From Listeria ivanovii subsp. londoniensis (lineage in GTDB: Bacteria > Bacillota > Bacilli > Lactobacillales > Listeriaceae): a stretch of 64,000 nt of DNA. Location of the stretch: assembly GCF_000763495.1 (NCBI RefSeq), contig NZ_CP009576.1, positions 2,709,001 through 2,773,000 on the forward strand. Reading direction: 5' to 3'. Under the pieces are notes generated by a model. The model was not told the origin of the DNA and did no database searches. It saw nothing but the letters and a program-made list of their open reading frames with translations. This document shows positions 37,206-45,507 of the stretch, piece after piece (positions within the stretch are counted from its first letter, which is position 1; every line of letters begins with the position of its first letter). Position numbers and translations under genes: made by a program.

Positions 37206-37751
37206 ATGTCCACAAACATATTTTTTCAATTACCTACTACCGTCTCCACAGAAAGAACCATCCTAAGAAAAACAACTTTAGCAGATGCTGCGAATTTATT
37301 TGATATTTGGTCAGATAATGAAGTAGCTAAATTTATGAATATCGAAAAATTTTCGACCATTTTACAAGCTGAAGAAATGATTCAAGCAATTGAAAACGAA
37401 CCAACTGCGTGCAGATACACTATTTTTGACACGATAAATCCACTTCAAGCAATTGGCTCAATCGGAATTAATGATATTAATAAAACTACTGAACTGGTTG
37501 AAATTGGCTATGAACTCGCTCAAAAAAATTGGCGTCAAGGATTGATGTTTGAAGTTTTAAATGCGTTTTTAACTACTATAAAGCCGTTTTTACCTTATAA
37601 AATCATCACTGCAAAAGTTCTTCCTGAAAACATCGCTTCTATAAAATTACTAAAAAAAATGAGTTTTGAACTTATTTCCACAGGTCAAGAATTAGATTTA
37701 CATACCGGAAAAATTTGTGAAATTAGTAATTATCGCTTAGCGCTGGGATAG
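37206..37751 (+). CDS. GNAT-family acetyltransferase, RimJ/RimL type
   Basis: A 181-residue protein of the GNAT fold. It begins with the RimJ/L-like pattern STERTILRKTTLADAANLF and contains the acetyl-CoA-binding strand-loop EIGYELAQKNWRQGLMFEVL (about 100–119) and a C-terminal segment AKVLPENIASIKLLKKMSFE (about 138–157). Its substrate, protein N-terminus or small molecule, cannot be inferred. It begins two bases after the yvyE stop codon; a start four codons upstream within yvyE is possible. Probably co-transcribed with yvyE. Confidence 0.8.
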   Translation: MSTNIFFQLPTTVSTERTILRKTTLADAANLFDIWSDNEVAKFMNIEKFSTILQAEEMIQAIENEPTACRYTIFDTINPLQAIGSIGINDINKTTELVEIGYELAQKNWRQGLMFEVLNAFLTTIKPFLPYKIITAKVLPENIASIKLLKKMSFELISTGQELDLHTGKICEISNYRLALG

Positions 37752-37924
37752 GACTTATATTACATTTTTGAAAGATAGCAACTTTTTTGTATTTTTTTTC
37801 TGTTAAATTCTGTATAATAAATAAAAGTTAAAAAATAAAGAAAACGTAAATCAAGCGTAACATTCTTTATTTCAACGAATGATACAATGAAACATAGTAA
37901 AGTGACTATAAGGAGAATTAATAT

Positions 37925-38983
37925 ATGAATAAAGGCACGGATGACAGCCGAAGAAGCAGCAAGAAATACAAACGTAGACGTAAAATATTATTCTGGATTT
38001 TAATACCTATTATGTGCTTAGTATTAGCAGGAGTTGGATATGGAACTTACCTGTTCAGTAAAACAAAACTCGCAGCCGACAATTCCTTTGATAATGTACG
38101 AAATGGACAAGCATCCACTCTTCGTTCAAAAGATATTGAGCCCATAAAAGATAGTTTTTCCATTTTAATTATTGGTGTTGATACAAGCGCCAAACGTGAA
38201 TCTGACGGAAATCCTCGAAGTGATTCACTTATCTTAGCAACATTTAATGTCAAAGATGCCCGTGTAGAAATGACAAGTATTCCTCGTGACTCTTATGTTC
38301 ATATTCAAGATTCTAAGAAAGACATCGATAAATATACTAAAATAAATGCAGCCCATGCTTATGGTGGACCCGAACTAACGATGCAAACAGTAGAGGAAGA
38401 ATTCCAAATTCCAATTGATTATTACGTTCGTTTCGACTTTGATGCCTTCCTTAAAATCGTGGACGCATTAGGCGGAATTGATGTAGATGTCCCTGTCAGC
38501 TTTACCGAACAAGATTCTAACGACAAAGCTGGGGCAATTACACTCGAAAAAGGGCAACAGCATTTAAATGGAGAACAAGCATTAGCACTTGCCCGCACAA
38601 GACATATTGACAGTGATATCGAGCGTGGTAAAAGACAACAATTAATTATTAAATCAATAGTAAGTGAAGCAACCTCCATTTCTTCTATTAGTAAGTATTC
38701 CGATATTATCAAAGTTGTTGGAGATAATATGAAAACTAATTTAACTTTTAATCAAATGCTTTCCATTGCAAAATTCGGCATGACCAATAGTATTGATATT
38801 AAATCGCTTAACCTTGAAGGTACAGATGCTCCAATGAATGGCATTTATTATTATCAGCTAAATGATGATTCTGTTCAAAGTGTTTCCAATGAGTTTGCTG
38901 ATGAGCTTGGCATTAAGAAGCCATTTCCAAATGCAGCTCCATATTCTGATGAAAAATCTACTACAACAGAAACTTCTAATTAA
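37925..38983 (+). CDS. lytR: LytR-CpsA-Psr family glycopolymer ligase
   Basis: LCP-family membrane enzyme that transfers teichoic acid or other glycopolymers from undecaprenyl phosphate to peptidoglycan. The 352 residues have a very basic cytoplasmic tail (about 1–20), one membrane helix (about 21–43), and an extracellular LCP domain (about 75–270) with conserved ILIIGVDTS, RSDSLILATFNV, SIPRDSYVHI and RTRHIDSDIERGKRQQ. All catalytic Arg/Asp residues appear intact. It has a GGAG ribosome binding site and its own TATAAT-like promoter. The facing tagO and tagA genes supply the teichoic acid linkage unit, a natural substrate context. Confidence 0.92.
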   Translation: MNKGTDDSRRSSKKYKRRRKILFWILIPIMCLVLAGVGYGTYLFSKTKLAADNSFDNVRNGQASTLRSKDIEPIKDSFSILIIGVDTSAKRESDGNPRSDSLILATFNVKDARVEMTSIPRDSYVHIQDSKKDIDKYTKINAAHAYGGPELTMQTVEEEFQIPIDYYVRFDFDAFLKIVDALGGIDVDVPVSFTEQDSNDKAGAITLEKGQQHLNGEQALALARTRHIDSDIERGKRQQLIIKSIVSEATSISSISKYSDIIKVVGDNMKTNLTFNQMLSIAKFGMTNSIDIKSLNLEGTDAPMNGIYYYQLNDDSVQSVSNEFADELGIKKPFPNAAPYSDEKSTTTETSN

Positions 38984-39024
38984 AAAACATCCCGAACTTA
39001 AAATTAGGTTCGGGATATTTTTTA
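38982..39024. terminator. Bidirectional terminator between lytR and tagO
   Basis: ATCCCGAAC and GTTCGGGAT form a perfect stem with a 10-nt loop, and it is flanked by A-tract and T-tract, so it ends both the plus-strand lytR and the minus-strand tagO transcripts. Confidence 0.9.
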
Positions 39025-40077
39025 CTATTTTCGTTTTCGGTGGATTTTTTGAAGCAGATTAAGAATAGGACGATAATCTTCTCCAATCAGACCGATAAAC
39101 TCTACAATAATTTCAATACTAAATATTAATAATACAAGTAGCAACACCGCTCCCCAAGCAGTGGAGAAAGAGAATACAAATCCTGTCATTGAAAATAGTA
39201 GAGCCATACAATAAATTAGTAATACCGTTTGTTTTTCTGTAAATCCAAGCGCCATTAATCTATGATGAATATGTGATCTATCAGCAGACGATATCGGCAT
39301 TCGCGATTTCAACCTACGTACAATTGCAAAGAACGTGTCAGATAAAGGTACTCCCAAAATAATAAGAGGAACTAAAAGTGAAATAAACGTCACATTTTTA
39401 AAGCCCATCAGTGATAAAACGGCTATCATATATCCGAGAAATAAAGCCCCAGTATCCCCCATAAAAATACTTGCTGGCGGAAAATTATAAATTAAGAAGG
39501 CCGCAACTGCAGCAACAAGAATTAAAGCAACAGGCGCTACAAAGGCATCCTTAAGCAGTAATGCCATACCTGCAATCGTCATTAAAGCAATAATGGAAAT
39601 ACCGCCTGCTAAACCATCTAAACCATCTATCAAGTTCAACGCGTTAACAATCGCTACAATCCAAATAATAGATAATGGAATTGCAAAATAACCAAAGTCT
39701 AATTCCCCATAAAAAGGCACATTAATAAAATTAATTGTAATATCTCCCCAAACAGTTACACAAAGTGCCGCTATAATCTGCCCTAACATTTTCCATTTGG
39801 GTGATAAATCAAATAAATCATCAATAAAACCAGTGGCAATAACAATTAATGCTCCAAAATAAATCGGAACAAATCCAGACTTATCAATTGGTGCCAAAAG
39901 CATCCCAACAGAAAAACTTATAAATATGGCTAGCCCGCCTAAAGTTGCTGTCGTTTTCGTATGCTTATGTCTTTCACGAGGGGTATCAACAGCATTAATA
40001 CGAAACGCAAACTTCCTTACTATTGGCACCATAACAATACCAACCGCAAAGCTAATCAGTATACTCCATAATAGCAA
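39025..40077 (-). CDS. tagO: UDP-GlcNAc:undecaprenyl-phosphate GlcNAc-1-phosphate transferase TagO
   Basis: Polytopic enzyme that starts wall teichoic acid synthesis by placing GlcNAc-1-phosphate on undecaprenyl phosphate. The 350 residues contain about ten membrane helices and family motifs TLGGLAIF (about 46–53), GFIDDLFDL (about 82–90), NALNLIDGLDGLAGG (about 144–158, catalytic Asp), FMGDTGALFLGY and the cytoplasmic histidine loop SADRSHIHHRL (about 264–274). It belongs to the MraY/WecA superfamily but the HIHH loop marks the WecA/TagO branch. menC and tagA lie directly upstream in the same unit. Confidence 0.94.
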   Translation of the reverse strand: MLLWSILISFAVGIVMVPIVRKFAFRINAVDTPRERHKHTKTTATLGGLAIFISFSVGMLLAPIDKSGFVPIYFGALIVIATGFIDDLFDLSPKWKMLGQIIAALCVTVWGDITINFINVPFYGELDFGYFAIPLSIIWIVAIVNALNLIDGLDGLAGGISIIALMTIAGMALLLKDAFVAPVALILVAAVAAFLIYNFPPASIFMGDTGALFLGYMIAVLSLMGFKNVTFISLLVPLIILGVPLSDTFFAIVRRLKSRMPISSADRSHIHHRLMALGFTEKQTVLLIYCMALLFSMTGFVFSFSTAWGAVLLLVLLIFSIEIIVEFIGLIGEDYRPILNLLQKIHRKRK

Positions 40078-40084
40078 TATTTTT

Positions 40085-41209
40085 TCAGCTCCGTCCTTTA
40101 TATAACAAAATTTCTTCTGTTGTTTTTGTATATTTTTGTAGAATGCTAAAATCCAACTCTACACCTATCCCATACCCATCAGGTACATTTAATCCACCAT
40201 ACTCCAACACAAATGCTGGCGAAATAATATCTTCATGGAAATAACGATTTGAAGCAGAGATATCTCCAGGGAAATTAAATTCCGTTCTCGCTGCAAGTGC
40301 CACATTATGCGCCCTACCGATACCGGCCTCAAACATTCCACCACACCAAATAAGTAAATCATTTTCAGCGCAATACTTCGTTATCTTAAGCGCCTCGAAC
40401 ATCCCACCAACACGCGCTAGTTTCAGATTAATCGCCTGACAACTTCCCAGTATATGTGCTTGTTTAACATCCTCTAAGGATCTAATATTCTCATCTAAAC
40501 AAATCCGTGTGTTTATCTGTTTTTGCAACCAAGCATGATTCACAAAATCTTTCGCACCAAATGGTTGTTCAATCATTTCTAATTCAAAATGATCCAGCGC
40601 TTTTAATAAGGAGAAATCTTCTATATTATACGCCGAATTCGCATCTGCCATCAACCTTAGATTTGGAAATTTTTCTCGAACAGCCTTAATAAACGCTACA
40701 TCTTTGTTTGGCTTGATTTTTATTTTCACTCGTTTATAGCCTTCACTCACATATTGATCAACTAACCTAACTAAAGAACCTACATTATCTTGAATCCCTA
40801 TACTAACTCCAACAGCTAACGTTTTTTTCGTTGCACCAATCATATGAGCTAAGGATTTCTTTTCTGTTTTTGCAAAAGCATCCCATACAGCTAGTTCGAC
40901 TGCAGCTTTCGCCATTTCATTTCCTTGAATCCAGCCAAACATCTTATTCACTTCTTCTGGAGCAATTATCTCTTTTTGCGCTAACATAGGCAACAAATGC
41001 TGTTTAACAATTAAAATAGCTGTTTCTAATGTTTCTTCTGTATAATCTGGTAGCGGAAAAGCTTCTAATTCACCATATCCATATACCCCAGCATCATTCA
41101 TCAGTTCCACAATATAAAAATCTTTACTCTTTAATTCCCCGTAACTCGTTTTAAATGGATCCAAGAGCGGAATTTCTGCATGAATTAGTCGTGCTTTTTG
41201 AAAATACAT
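40085..41209 (-). CDS. menC: o-Succinylbenzoate synthase (MenC), enolase superfamily
   Basis: Dehydrates SHCHC to o-succinylbenzoate in menaquinone synthesis; close relatives also racemise N-acylamino acids. The 374 residues show the enolase-superfamily residues: KIKIKP (catalytic Lys near 163–165), metal-binding Asp in LMADANSAY (near 190), Glu in MIEQPFG, Asp in CLDENI and Lys in INLKLARVGG (near 262). I chose the ATG at 41209, two bases after the tagA stop, with AAGGG 8 nt before it. Its place between tagA and tagO, away from other men genes, is odd; the promiscuous racemase activity cannot be excluded. Confidence 0.85.
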   Translation of the reverse strand: MYFQKARLIHAEIPLLDPFKTSYGELKSKDFYIVELMNDAGVYGYGELEAFPLPDYTEETLETAILIVKQHLLPMLAQKEIIAPEEVNKMFGWIQGNEMAKAAVELAVWDAFAKTEKKSLAHMIGATKKTLAVGVSIGIQDNVGSLVRLVDQYVSEGYKRVKIKIKPNKDVAFIKAVREKFPNLRLMADANSAYNIEDFSLLKALDHFELEMIEQPFGAKDFVNHAWLQKQINTRICLDENIRSLEDVKQAHILGSCQAINLKLARVGGMFEALKITKYCAENDLLIWCGGMFEAGIGRAHNVALAARTEFNFPGDISASNRYFHEDIISPAFVLEYGGLNVPDGYGIGVELDFSILQKYTKTTEEILLYKGRS

Positions 41210-41210
41210 T

Positions 41211-41945
41211 CTACTCACCCTTCTTCAAACGCTTGGTTTCTCTTCTAACGACAAGCATAAATTGAGGTATTGCAAAAAAGCGTCTCCATCTTGAAGGATT
41301 TGAAAGCAATCGGTAAACCCACTCTAATCTCAATTTTATCCAAATCTTTGGTGCCCGTTTTACGTTGTCAGTCAATACATCAAAACTCCCACCAACACCA
41401 ATAAATATCCCTTTTTCAAAATGGCTTATTTGCGATAAAATCCACTTTTCTTGTGCTGGAGAACCTAAAGCCACAAAAATAATATCTGGTTTAGCCTCCA
41501 TAATCTCCTGACCAATTTCTTCACTTTCCAGCGCGTTAAAATAACCATGATGCACACCACAAATTACCGCATTCGGATATTTTTCGGATACTTTCTCTTC
41601 TACCATTTGACTAACTTCTGGTTTTGCACCTAAAAAATAACAACGCAGCGGTTTATTTAATAGTCCAACCATTGTATCATATCCAGTAACTCGCTCTTCT
41701 AAAGGCGTTCCCAGTTTTTCAGAAGCCATTATAATACCAATCCCATCAGGAACGATATAATCCGCCTGTAGTAAAACTGCTTCAAACTCTTTATCAGTAC
41801 TAGCATGCATCACAATTTCCGGGTTAGCCGTTACAACAAATTTTCGGTTTCCATTCTGCACATCTTGATAAAGCTGCTCTACAAATCCAGTTTGAGTTAT
41901 ATTATAAAAAGGTATATTTAAAATTGTAACTTCTTTCTTTTTCAT
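41211..41945 (-). CDS. tagA: N-acetylglucosaminyldiphosphoundecaprenol N-acetylmannosaminyltransferase TagA
   Basis: Second enzyme of wall teichoic acid linkage-unit synthesis: adds ManNAc from UDP-ManNAc to the lipid-linked GlcNAc made by TagO. The 244 residues belong to the WecG/TagA/CpsF glycosyltransferase family (GT26), with VVTANPEIVMHA, YIVPDGIGIIMASEKLG and FVALGSPAQEKWI. The basic amphipathic C-terminus (RWRRFFAIPQFMLVVRRETKRLKKGE, residues about 218–244, split here) is the membrane-docking tail. mnaA, which makes UDP-ManNAc, lies at 55061. Confidence 0.93.
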   Translation of the reverse strand: MKKKEVTILNIPFYNITQTGFVEQLYQDVQNGNRKFVVTANPEIVMHASTDKEFEAVLLQADYIVPDGIGIIMASEKLGTPLEERVTGYDTMVGLLNKPLRCYFLGAKPEVSQMVEEKVSEKYPNAVICGVHHGYFNALESEEIGQEIMEAKPDIIFVALGSPAQEKWILSQISHFEKGIFIGVGGSFDVLTDNVKRAPKIWIKLRLEWVYRLLSNPSRWRRFFAIPQFMLVVRRETKRLKKGE

Positions 41946-42017
41946 ATGTATCTCCTAAGAAACTTTATTAAGTATAAGTTTATCATAAAATAGGTATGCT
42001 TCCTATTTTTAATCCAC

Positions 42018-42058
42018 AAAAAAGGCTGTAAGTAGCGTTATGCTCTTTACAGCCTTTT
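42018..42058 (-). terminator. Terminator after the LysM/3D protein gene
   Basis: Minus-strand AAAAGGCTGTAA pairs perfectly with TTACAGCCTTTT across a 15-nt loop, followed by Ts. Strong intrinsic terminator. Confidence 0.9.
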
Positions 42059-42071
42059 GAAATGAAATAAA

Positions 42072-42890
42072 TTAGTCTAGAATTTGTACTTTAACTTGTT
42101 TTACTCCCCAATTATAACACTCTTGGACTGAGTTTAAATGCACATCAATTTTGTTTCCTTTGATAGCACCACCAGTATCTGCCGCAATCGCTTCTCCGTA
42201 TCCTTCAACATAAACTCTTGAACCTAAAGGAATAACAGAAGGATCCACTGCAATAACACGTGGGTTATCGTTTAAATCAATACCGCTTGCTGTCATATGT
42301 CCCATACCCGGCTCTTCTTTACTATAAGCAGTTGCGGTAACAGTTACCTCTTTTGAAACATTACCTTGCGATGAAGCAGACTTGCTGGAAGATGATTCAT
42401 TAGATGAAGTTGATTTTTGTGTTGTTTGAGCAGCTTCTTGTTTGGGTTGTTCTGTGGTATTTGAAGTTGCGTTGCTTTCTTTAGTGGTAGATGGCGCTTG
42501 ACTACTCACTGCGTTACTTCCAATAGATAATTTTTGTCCAACAATAATTAAATCAGATGAAAGCTTGTTCCAAGATTTTAATTGATTTACAGTTACGCCT
42601 TTATCTGATGCGATATGTCCCAGTGTGTCTCCTGCAACAACTGTATATTCGGAATTGCTAGTTGTTGATGTTTGTTTCCCATTGTTCACTTGCAATGTTT
42701 GATTCGGAAAGATAATGTCAGAACTTAAATTGTTATCTTGTTTCAATTGATTTATAGAGACATTATTTTCATTCGATATTTTCCAAAGCGAATCACCATC
42801 TTGCACTTTATACTCAGCTGCAAAAGCTTGAGTTGAACCTGATCCTGCAATAATTAAACCAGCCGCAATGGCCACTACTGTTTTTTTCAT
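42072..42890 (-). CDS. Secreted LysM/3D-domain cell wall protein, YocH-like
   Basis: A 272-residue exported protein: signal peptide (about 1–25, ending QAFAAEY), two LysM peptidoglycan-binding modules (about 26–70 and 80–125, YKVQDGDSLWKISNENNVSI and YTVVAGDTLGHIASDKGVTV), a Ser/Thr/Gln-rich linker (about 130–180), and a C-terminal 3D domain (about 182–272) with catalytic-type aspartates in VDPSVIPLGSRVYVEGYG and AADTGGAIKGNKIDVHL. It resembles B. subtilis YocH, a wall-turnover enzyme; 3D domains are related to lytic transglycosylases. It is a single-gene unit with a long upstream region. Confidence 0.88.
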   Translation of the reverse strand: MKKTVVAIAAGLIIAGSGSTQAFAAEYKVQDGDSLWKISNENNVSINQLKQDNNLSSDIIFPNQTLQVNNGKQTSTTSNSEYTVVAGDTLGHIASDKGVTVNQLKSWNKLSSDLIIVGQKLSIGSNAVSSQAPSTTKESNATSNTTEQPKQEAAQTTQKSTSSNESSSSKSASSQGNVSKEVTVTATAYSKEEPGMGHMTASGIDLNDNPRVIAVDPSVIPLGSRVYVEGYGEAIAADTGGAIKGNKIDVHLNSVQECYNWGVKQVKVQILD

Positions 42891-43263
42891 GTAATTATTT
42901 TCCCTCCTTGATAACTTTCGAGGATAATCGTACCATACGAAACTAGCGACTTGGTTACTAAAAAATTAAGCATATATGACAGCTAACAATTCAGCAGCAG
43001 TTTATTTGCAATATTTGTAAATTACCGTTATTGTCTGATTTTTCTTATGATTGGCTTCACAATTAGCTTTATCCACTTCGACACAAGGCGCGGTTATCGT
43101 TTGCTATTTCAGGAAGCAACCTAAAAAAACTTCACTTACTGAACCTAAAATTCTTATTTGAATAAATTTGGAAAATTTTCCCATTACAAATTATGCCCAA
43201 AAAATCTGTTATTTTGGCATTTTCCATCTAAATTTATAGATATCACGTGCGAAAATCGGTCCT
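42891..43263 (-). other. Long upstream region of the LysM/3D gene
   Basis: 373 bp without a credible ORF. It contains the weak hairpin after ssbB (about 43190–43222, ATGCC-AAAA with TTTTGGGCAT), a perfect 12-bp palindrome GGAAAATTTTCC (43170–43181), and possible -10 elements such as TATGCT near 42970. I looked for a WalR repeat and for a c-di-AMP riboswitch and found neither convincingly. Confidence 0.45.
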
Positions 43264-43650
43264 TTATAACAAAGTATTACACGATTCTTCCTCATCTTGG
43301 GAAATATTAATAACTTGCTCTTCCTTATTCCTACTAGATAAATACCTGATTTGATGAACAAGCACCTCAGTAATATATATTTTTTGCTCTTCTTTATTTA
43401 GATAATTTCTAGATTGTAATTCACCAACTACACCTATTAATTGCCCTTTGCTACAGAATTCCGCTGTCGCTTCGGCTCTTTTACCCCAAATGACACATTG
43501 AATAAAGTCTGCATCATTATCTACACGTTTATTTTTTCCAAAACGATTCAAAGCAAGCGTTAAATTCAACACAGCTTTATCCTCCGTGGTCCATTTTAAT
43601 TCTGGCTCCTTTGTCAAACGTCCTACTAAAGTTACTTGATTAATCATCAT
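43264..43650 (-). CDS. ssbB: Competence-type single-stranded DNA-binding protein SsbB
   Basis: OB-fold protein of 128 residues that coats incoming single strands during transformation in Bacillus (YwpH/SsbB). The OB core is seen in MINQVTLVGRLTKEPELKWT and the strand VLNLTLALNRF, FIQCVIWGKRAEATAEF and KGQLIGVVGELQSRNY. It lacks the acidic DDDLPF-type tip of housekeeping SSB; the C-terminus ends SQDEEESCNTLL, and it is too short to hold the usual glycine-rich linker. Three ComK-type boxes lie upstream. Its start MINQVTL is preceded by GAGGCG, 4–6 nt away; a leading extra Met is included. Confidence 0.88.
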   Translation of the reverse strand: MMINQVTLVGRLTKEPELKWTTEDKAVLNLTLALNRFGKNKRVDNDADFIQCVIWGKRAEATAEFCSKGQLIGVVGELQSRNYLNKEEQKIYITEVLVHQIRYLSSRNKEEQVINISQDEEESCNTLL

Positions 43651-43677
43651 ATCGCCTCTTTCTTTTGGTGTATAGCG

Positions 43678-43812
43678 ATTATATTAGATAAATATTTCTT
43701 TGTACAATTGTTAAAAAGGTATTTTAAGTATATTTATAAGAGCTAAAACACCTTTTTATCTAGCTGAAATTCACTATTTCTCATATTCCAAGAGACATTA
43801 AAATACTATTTT
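43678..43812 (-). promoter_or_regulatory. ssbB promoter with three ComK AT-boxes
   Basis: Exact AAAA-N5-TTTT boxes occur at 43713–43725, 43745–43757 and 43800–43812. The first two are 19 bp apart, matching the roughly 18-bp K-box spacing of Bacillus. Downstream on the minus strand TTGTAC (43702–43707) and TATAAT (43678–43683) are 18 bp apart. Confidence 0.7.
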
Positions 43813-43856
43813 AGTAAATTGCAGCTTTTTTTTGCACATGCTATTCTGAACACATG

Positions 43857-43893
43857 AAAAAACACCAAAACCCTTTTAGGGTTTCAGTGCTTC
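43857..43893 (-). terminator. Terminator after fabZ
   Basis: Minus-strand GCACTGAAACCC with GGGTTTTGGTGT around a short TAAAA loop, ending in six Ts. Confidence 0.85.
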
Positions 43894-43898
43894 TTTAA

Positions 43899-44333
43899 TT
43901 ACTCTGGTAAATCTGTTAAGGCAAACATAATTTCTGCTTCACAAACCAAGTCACCTTCGACAGTTGCTTTCACTTTTGCTTTTGCAATAGCACCTCTCAT
44001 ACGAGTAATCTCTGCTTCAAGTAAAAGTTGGTCACCAGGAATTACTTGGCGTTTAAAACGACATCCGTCAATTCCTGCAAACAAACCAATTTTACCTTTA
44101 TTATCTTCACTTTGCATCATGGCAATGCCACTCGTTTGAGCCAATGCTTCAACTATTAATACACCAGGCATTACCGGATATTCAGGGAAATGTCCATTAA
44201 AGAATTCTTCATTGGCAGTAACATTTTTTATAGCTGTCACCTTTTTCCCTTCTTCAATAGAGATAACTCTATCAACCAGTAAAAATGGATAACGATGAGG
44301 TAAAATTTCTTTGATTTTTTTTATATCTAACAT
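43899..44333 (-). CDS. fabZ: (3R)-hydroxyacyl-ACP dehydratase FabZ
   Basis: Hot-dog-fold dehydratase of type II fatty acid synthesis. The 144 residues contain the start [20 protein letters not shown], catalytic His in [20 protein letters not shown] (near residue 48) and Glu in the same helix (near residue 62). Length is typical. It lies 21 bp after mbl in one unit, an arrangement also seen in other Firmicutes, and a terminator follows. Confidence 0.97.
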   Translation of the reverse strand: MLDIKKIKEILPHRYPFLLVDRVISIEEGKKVTAIKNVTANEEFFNGHFPEYPVMPGVLIVEALAQTSGIAMMQSEDNKGKIGLFAGIDGCRFKRQVIPGDQLLLEAEITRMRGAIAKAKVKATVEGDLVCEAEIMFALTDLPE

Positions 44334-44354
44334 AAGAATCCTCCAAATTTAGTA

Positions 44355-45350
44355 TTAGAACCAACCACGCTTTTTAGCAGTAAGCGAGTCAAGTAAAATG
44401 CCAGTACCAAGTGCTACAACATCTAGTGGGTTTTCTGTGATTAAAACAGGAACTTTCAATTGTTCAGCCATTAATTCATCTAAACCATGCAGCAAAGATC
44501 CACCGCCCGTCATGATTACCCCCCGATCAATTATATCAGCAGAAAGCTCTGGTGGAGTTTGTTCAAGAACTTGTTTGGCAGCAAGTACCATTAAATGTAA
44601 TGAATCATGAATAGCTTCTTCCACTTCTGAGCTACTAATTGAAATTGTTTTAGGTAGACCACTCACTAAATCTCTACCACGAATGTCCATTGTTTCTTCC
44701 TTGGAGCCTGGATTTGCAGTTCCAATAGTTATTTTGATATTTTCAGCAGTGCGTTCCCCGATAAGCAGATTATATTTGCGCTTTATGTAATTTAGTATAT
44801 CAGAATCCCACCTATTACCTGCGACTTTTACAGATTGACTTGTTACAATATCACCCATAGATAACACTGCTACATCAGCTGTACCACCACCGATATCAAT
44901 AATCATATTACCAGAAGGCTCAAAAATTTCCATTCCTGCACCAATAGCAGCAACTTTAGGCTCTTCTTCTAAAAACACTTGTTTTCCACCACTCTTTTCA
45001 GCCACTTCTCGGATAGCTTTTTGTTCGACAGAAGTAATATTAGTTGGGCAACAAATTAAAATACGAGGCCGAGAAAAAAATGTTTTTAAATTTAGTTTTT
45101 GTATAAAGAAACGTAGCATTTCTTGCACAATATCAAAATCAGCAATGACTCCATCTTTCATAGGTTTTATTGCTGTTATATCTTCTGGAGTTCTACCAAC
45201 CATATCTCTAGCCTCTGTTCCAACTGCTAGAACTTCACCGGTCTTATTATTTATAGCAACAACAGCAGGTTCATTAACAACAATTCCTCTTCCCTTTACA
45301 TGAATTAATACATTGGCTGTACCTAAGTCGATACCAACATCCTTTGCCAT
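44355..45350 (-). CDS. mbl: MreB-like actin Mbl
   Basis: Bacterial actin homologue that guides lateral cell-wall synthesis with MreB. The 331 residues have the actin-fold motifs: phosphate 1 GIDLGTANVLIHVKG (about 6–20), phosphate 2 MIIDIGGGTADVAVLS (about 156–171) and adenosine MTGGGSLLHGLDEL (about 286–299). It is monocistronic with or followed by fabZ and lies next to murA, matching the Bacillus spoIIID–mbl context. I call Mbl rather than MreB because no mreCD genes follow; a sequence tree would confirm. Confidence 0.92.
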   Translation of the reverse strand: MAKDVGIDLGTANVLIHVKGRGIVVNEPAVVAINNKTGEVLAVGTEARDMVGRTPEDITAIKPMKDGVIADFDIVQEMLRFFIQKLNLKTFFSRPRILICCPTNITSVEQKAIREVAEKSGGKQVFLEEEPKVAAIGAGMEIFEPSGNMIIDIGGGTADVAVLSMGDIVTSQSVKVAGNRWDSDILNYIKRKYNLLIGERTAENIKITIGTANPGSKEETMDIRGRDLVSGLPKTISISSSEVEEAIHDSLHLMVLAAKQVLEQTPPELSADIIDRGVIMTGGGSLLHGLDELMAEQLKVPVLITENPLDVVALGTGILLDSLTAKKRGWF

Positions 45351-45461
45351 TTATAACTTAACTCCTTTCGTGGTGTATTCCTATTTTTACATCTCATTTT
45401 GAATTATAGCATAATTTATGATGTGCCGAAATGAATATTTCATGATAAAATGTTTTTTCAT

Positions 45462-45495
45462 AAAAAAAAAACCATATCTCAAAGATACGGTTTTC
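45462..45495 (-). terminator. Terminator after murA
   Basis: Minus-strand AAAACCGTATCT with AGATATGGTTTT around a TTG loop, followed by Ts. It isolates murA from mbl. Confidence 0.9.
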
Positions 45496-45507
45496 ACAAT
45501 TCATTTA

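Noticed and set aside
42072-42890. Tandem LysM modules as a DNA repeat
   Set aside because: Similarity is at protein-domain level only; no nucleotide-level repeat.
42891-43263. WalR box or c-di-AMP riboswitch before the LysM/3D gene
   Set aside because: No TGTWAH-N5-TGTWAH pair and none of the conserved riboswitch words were found by eye.
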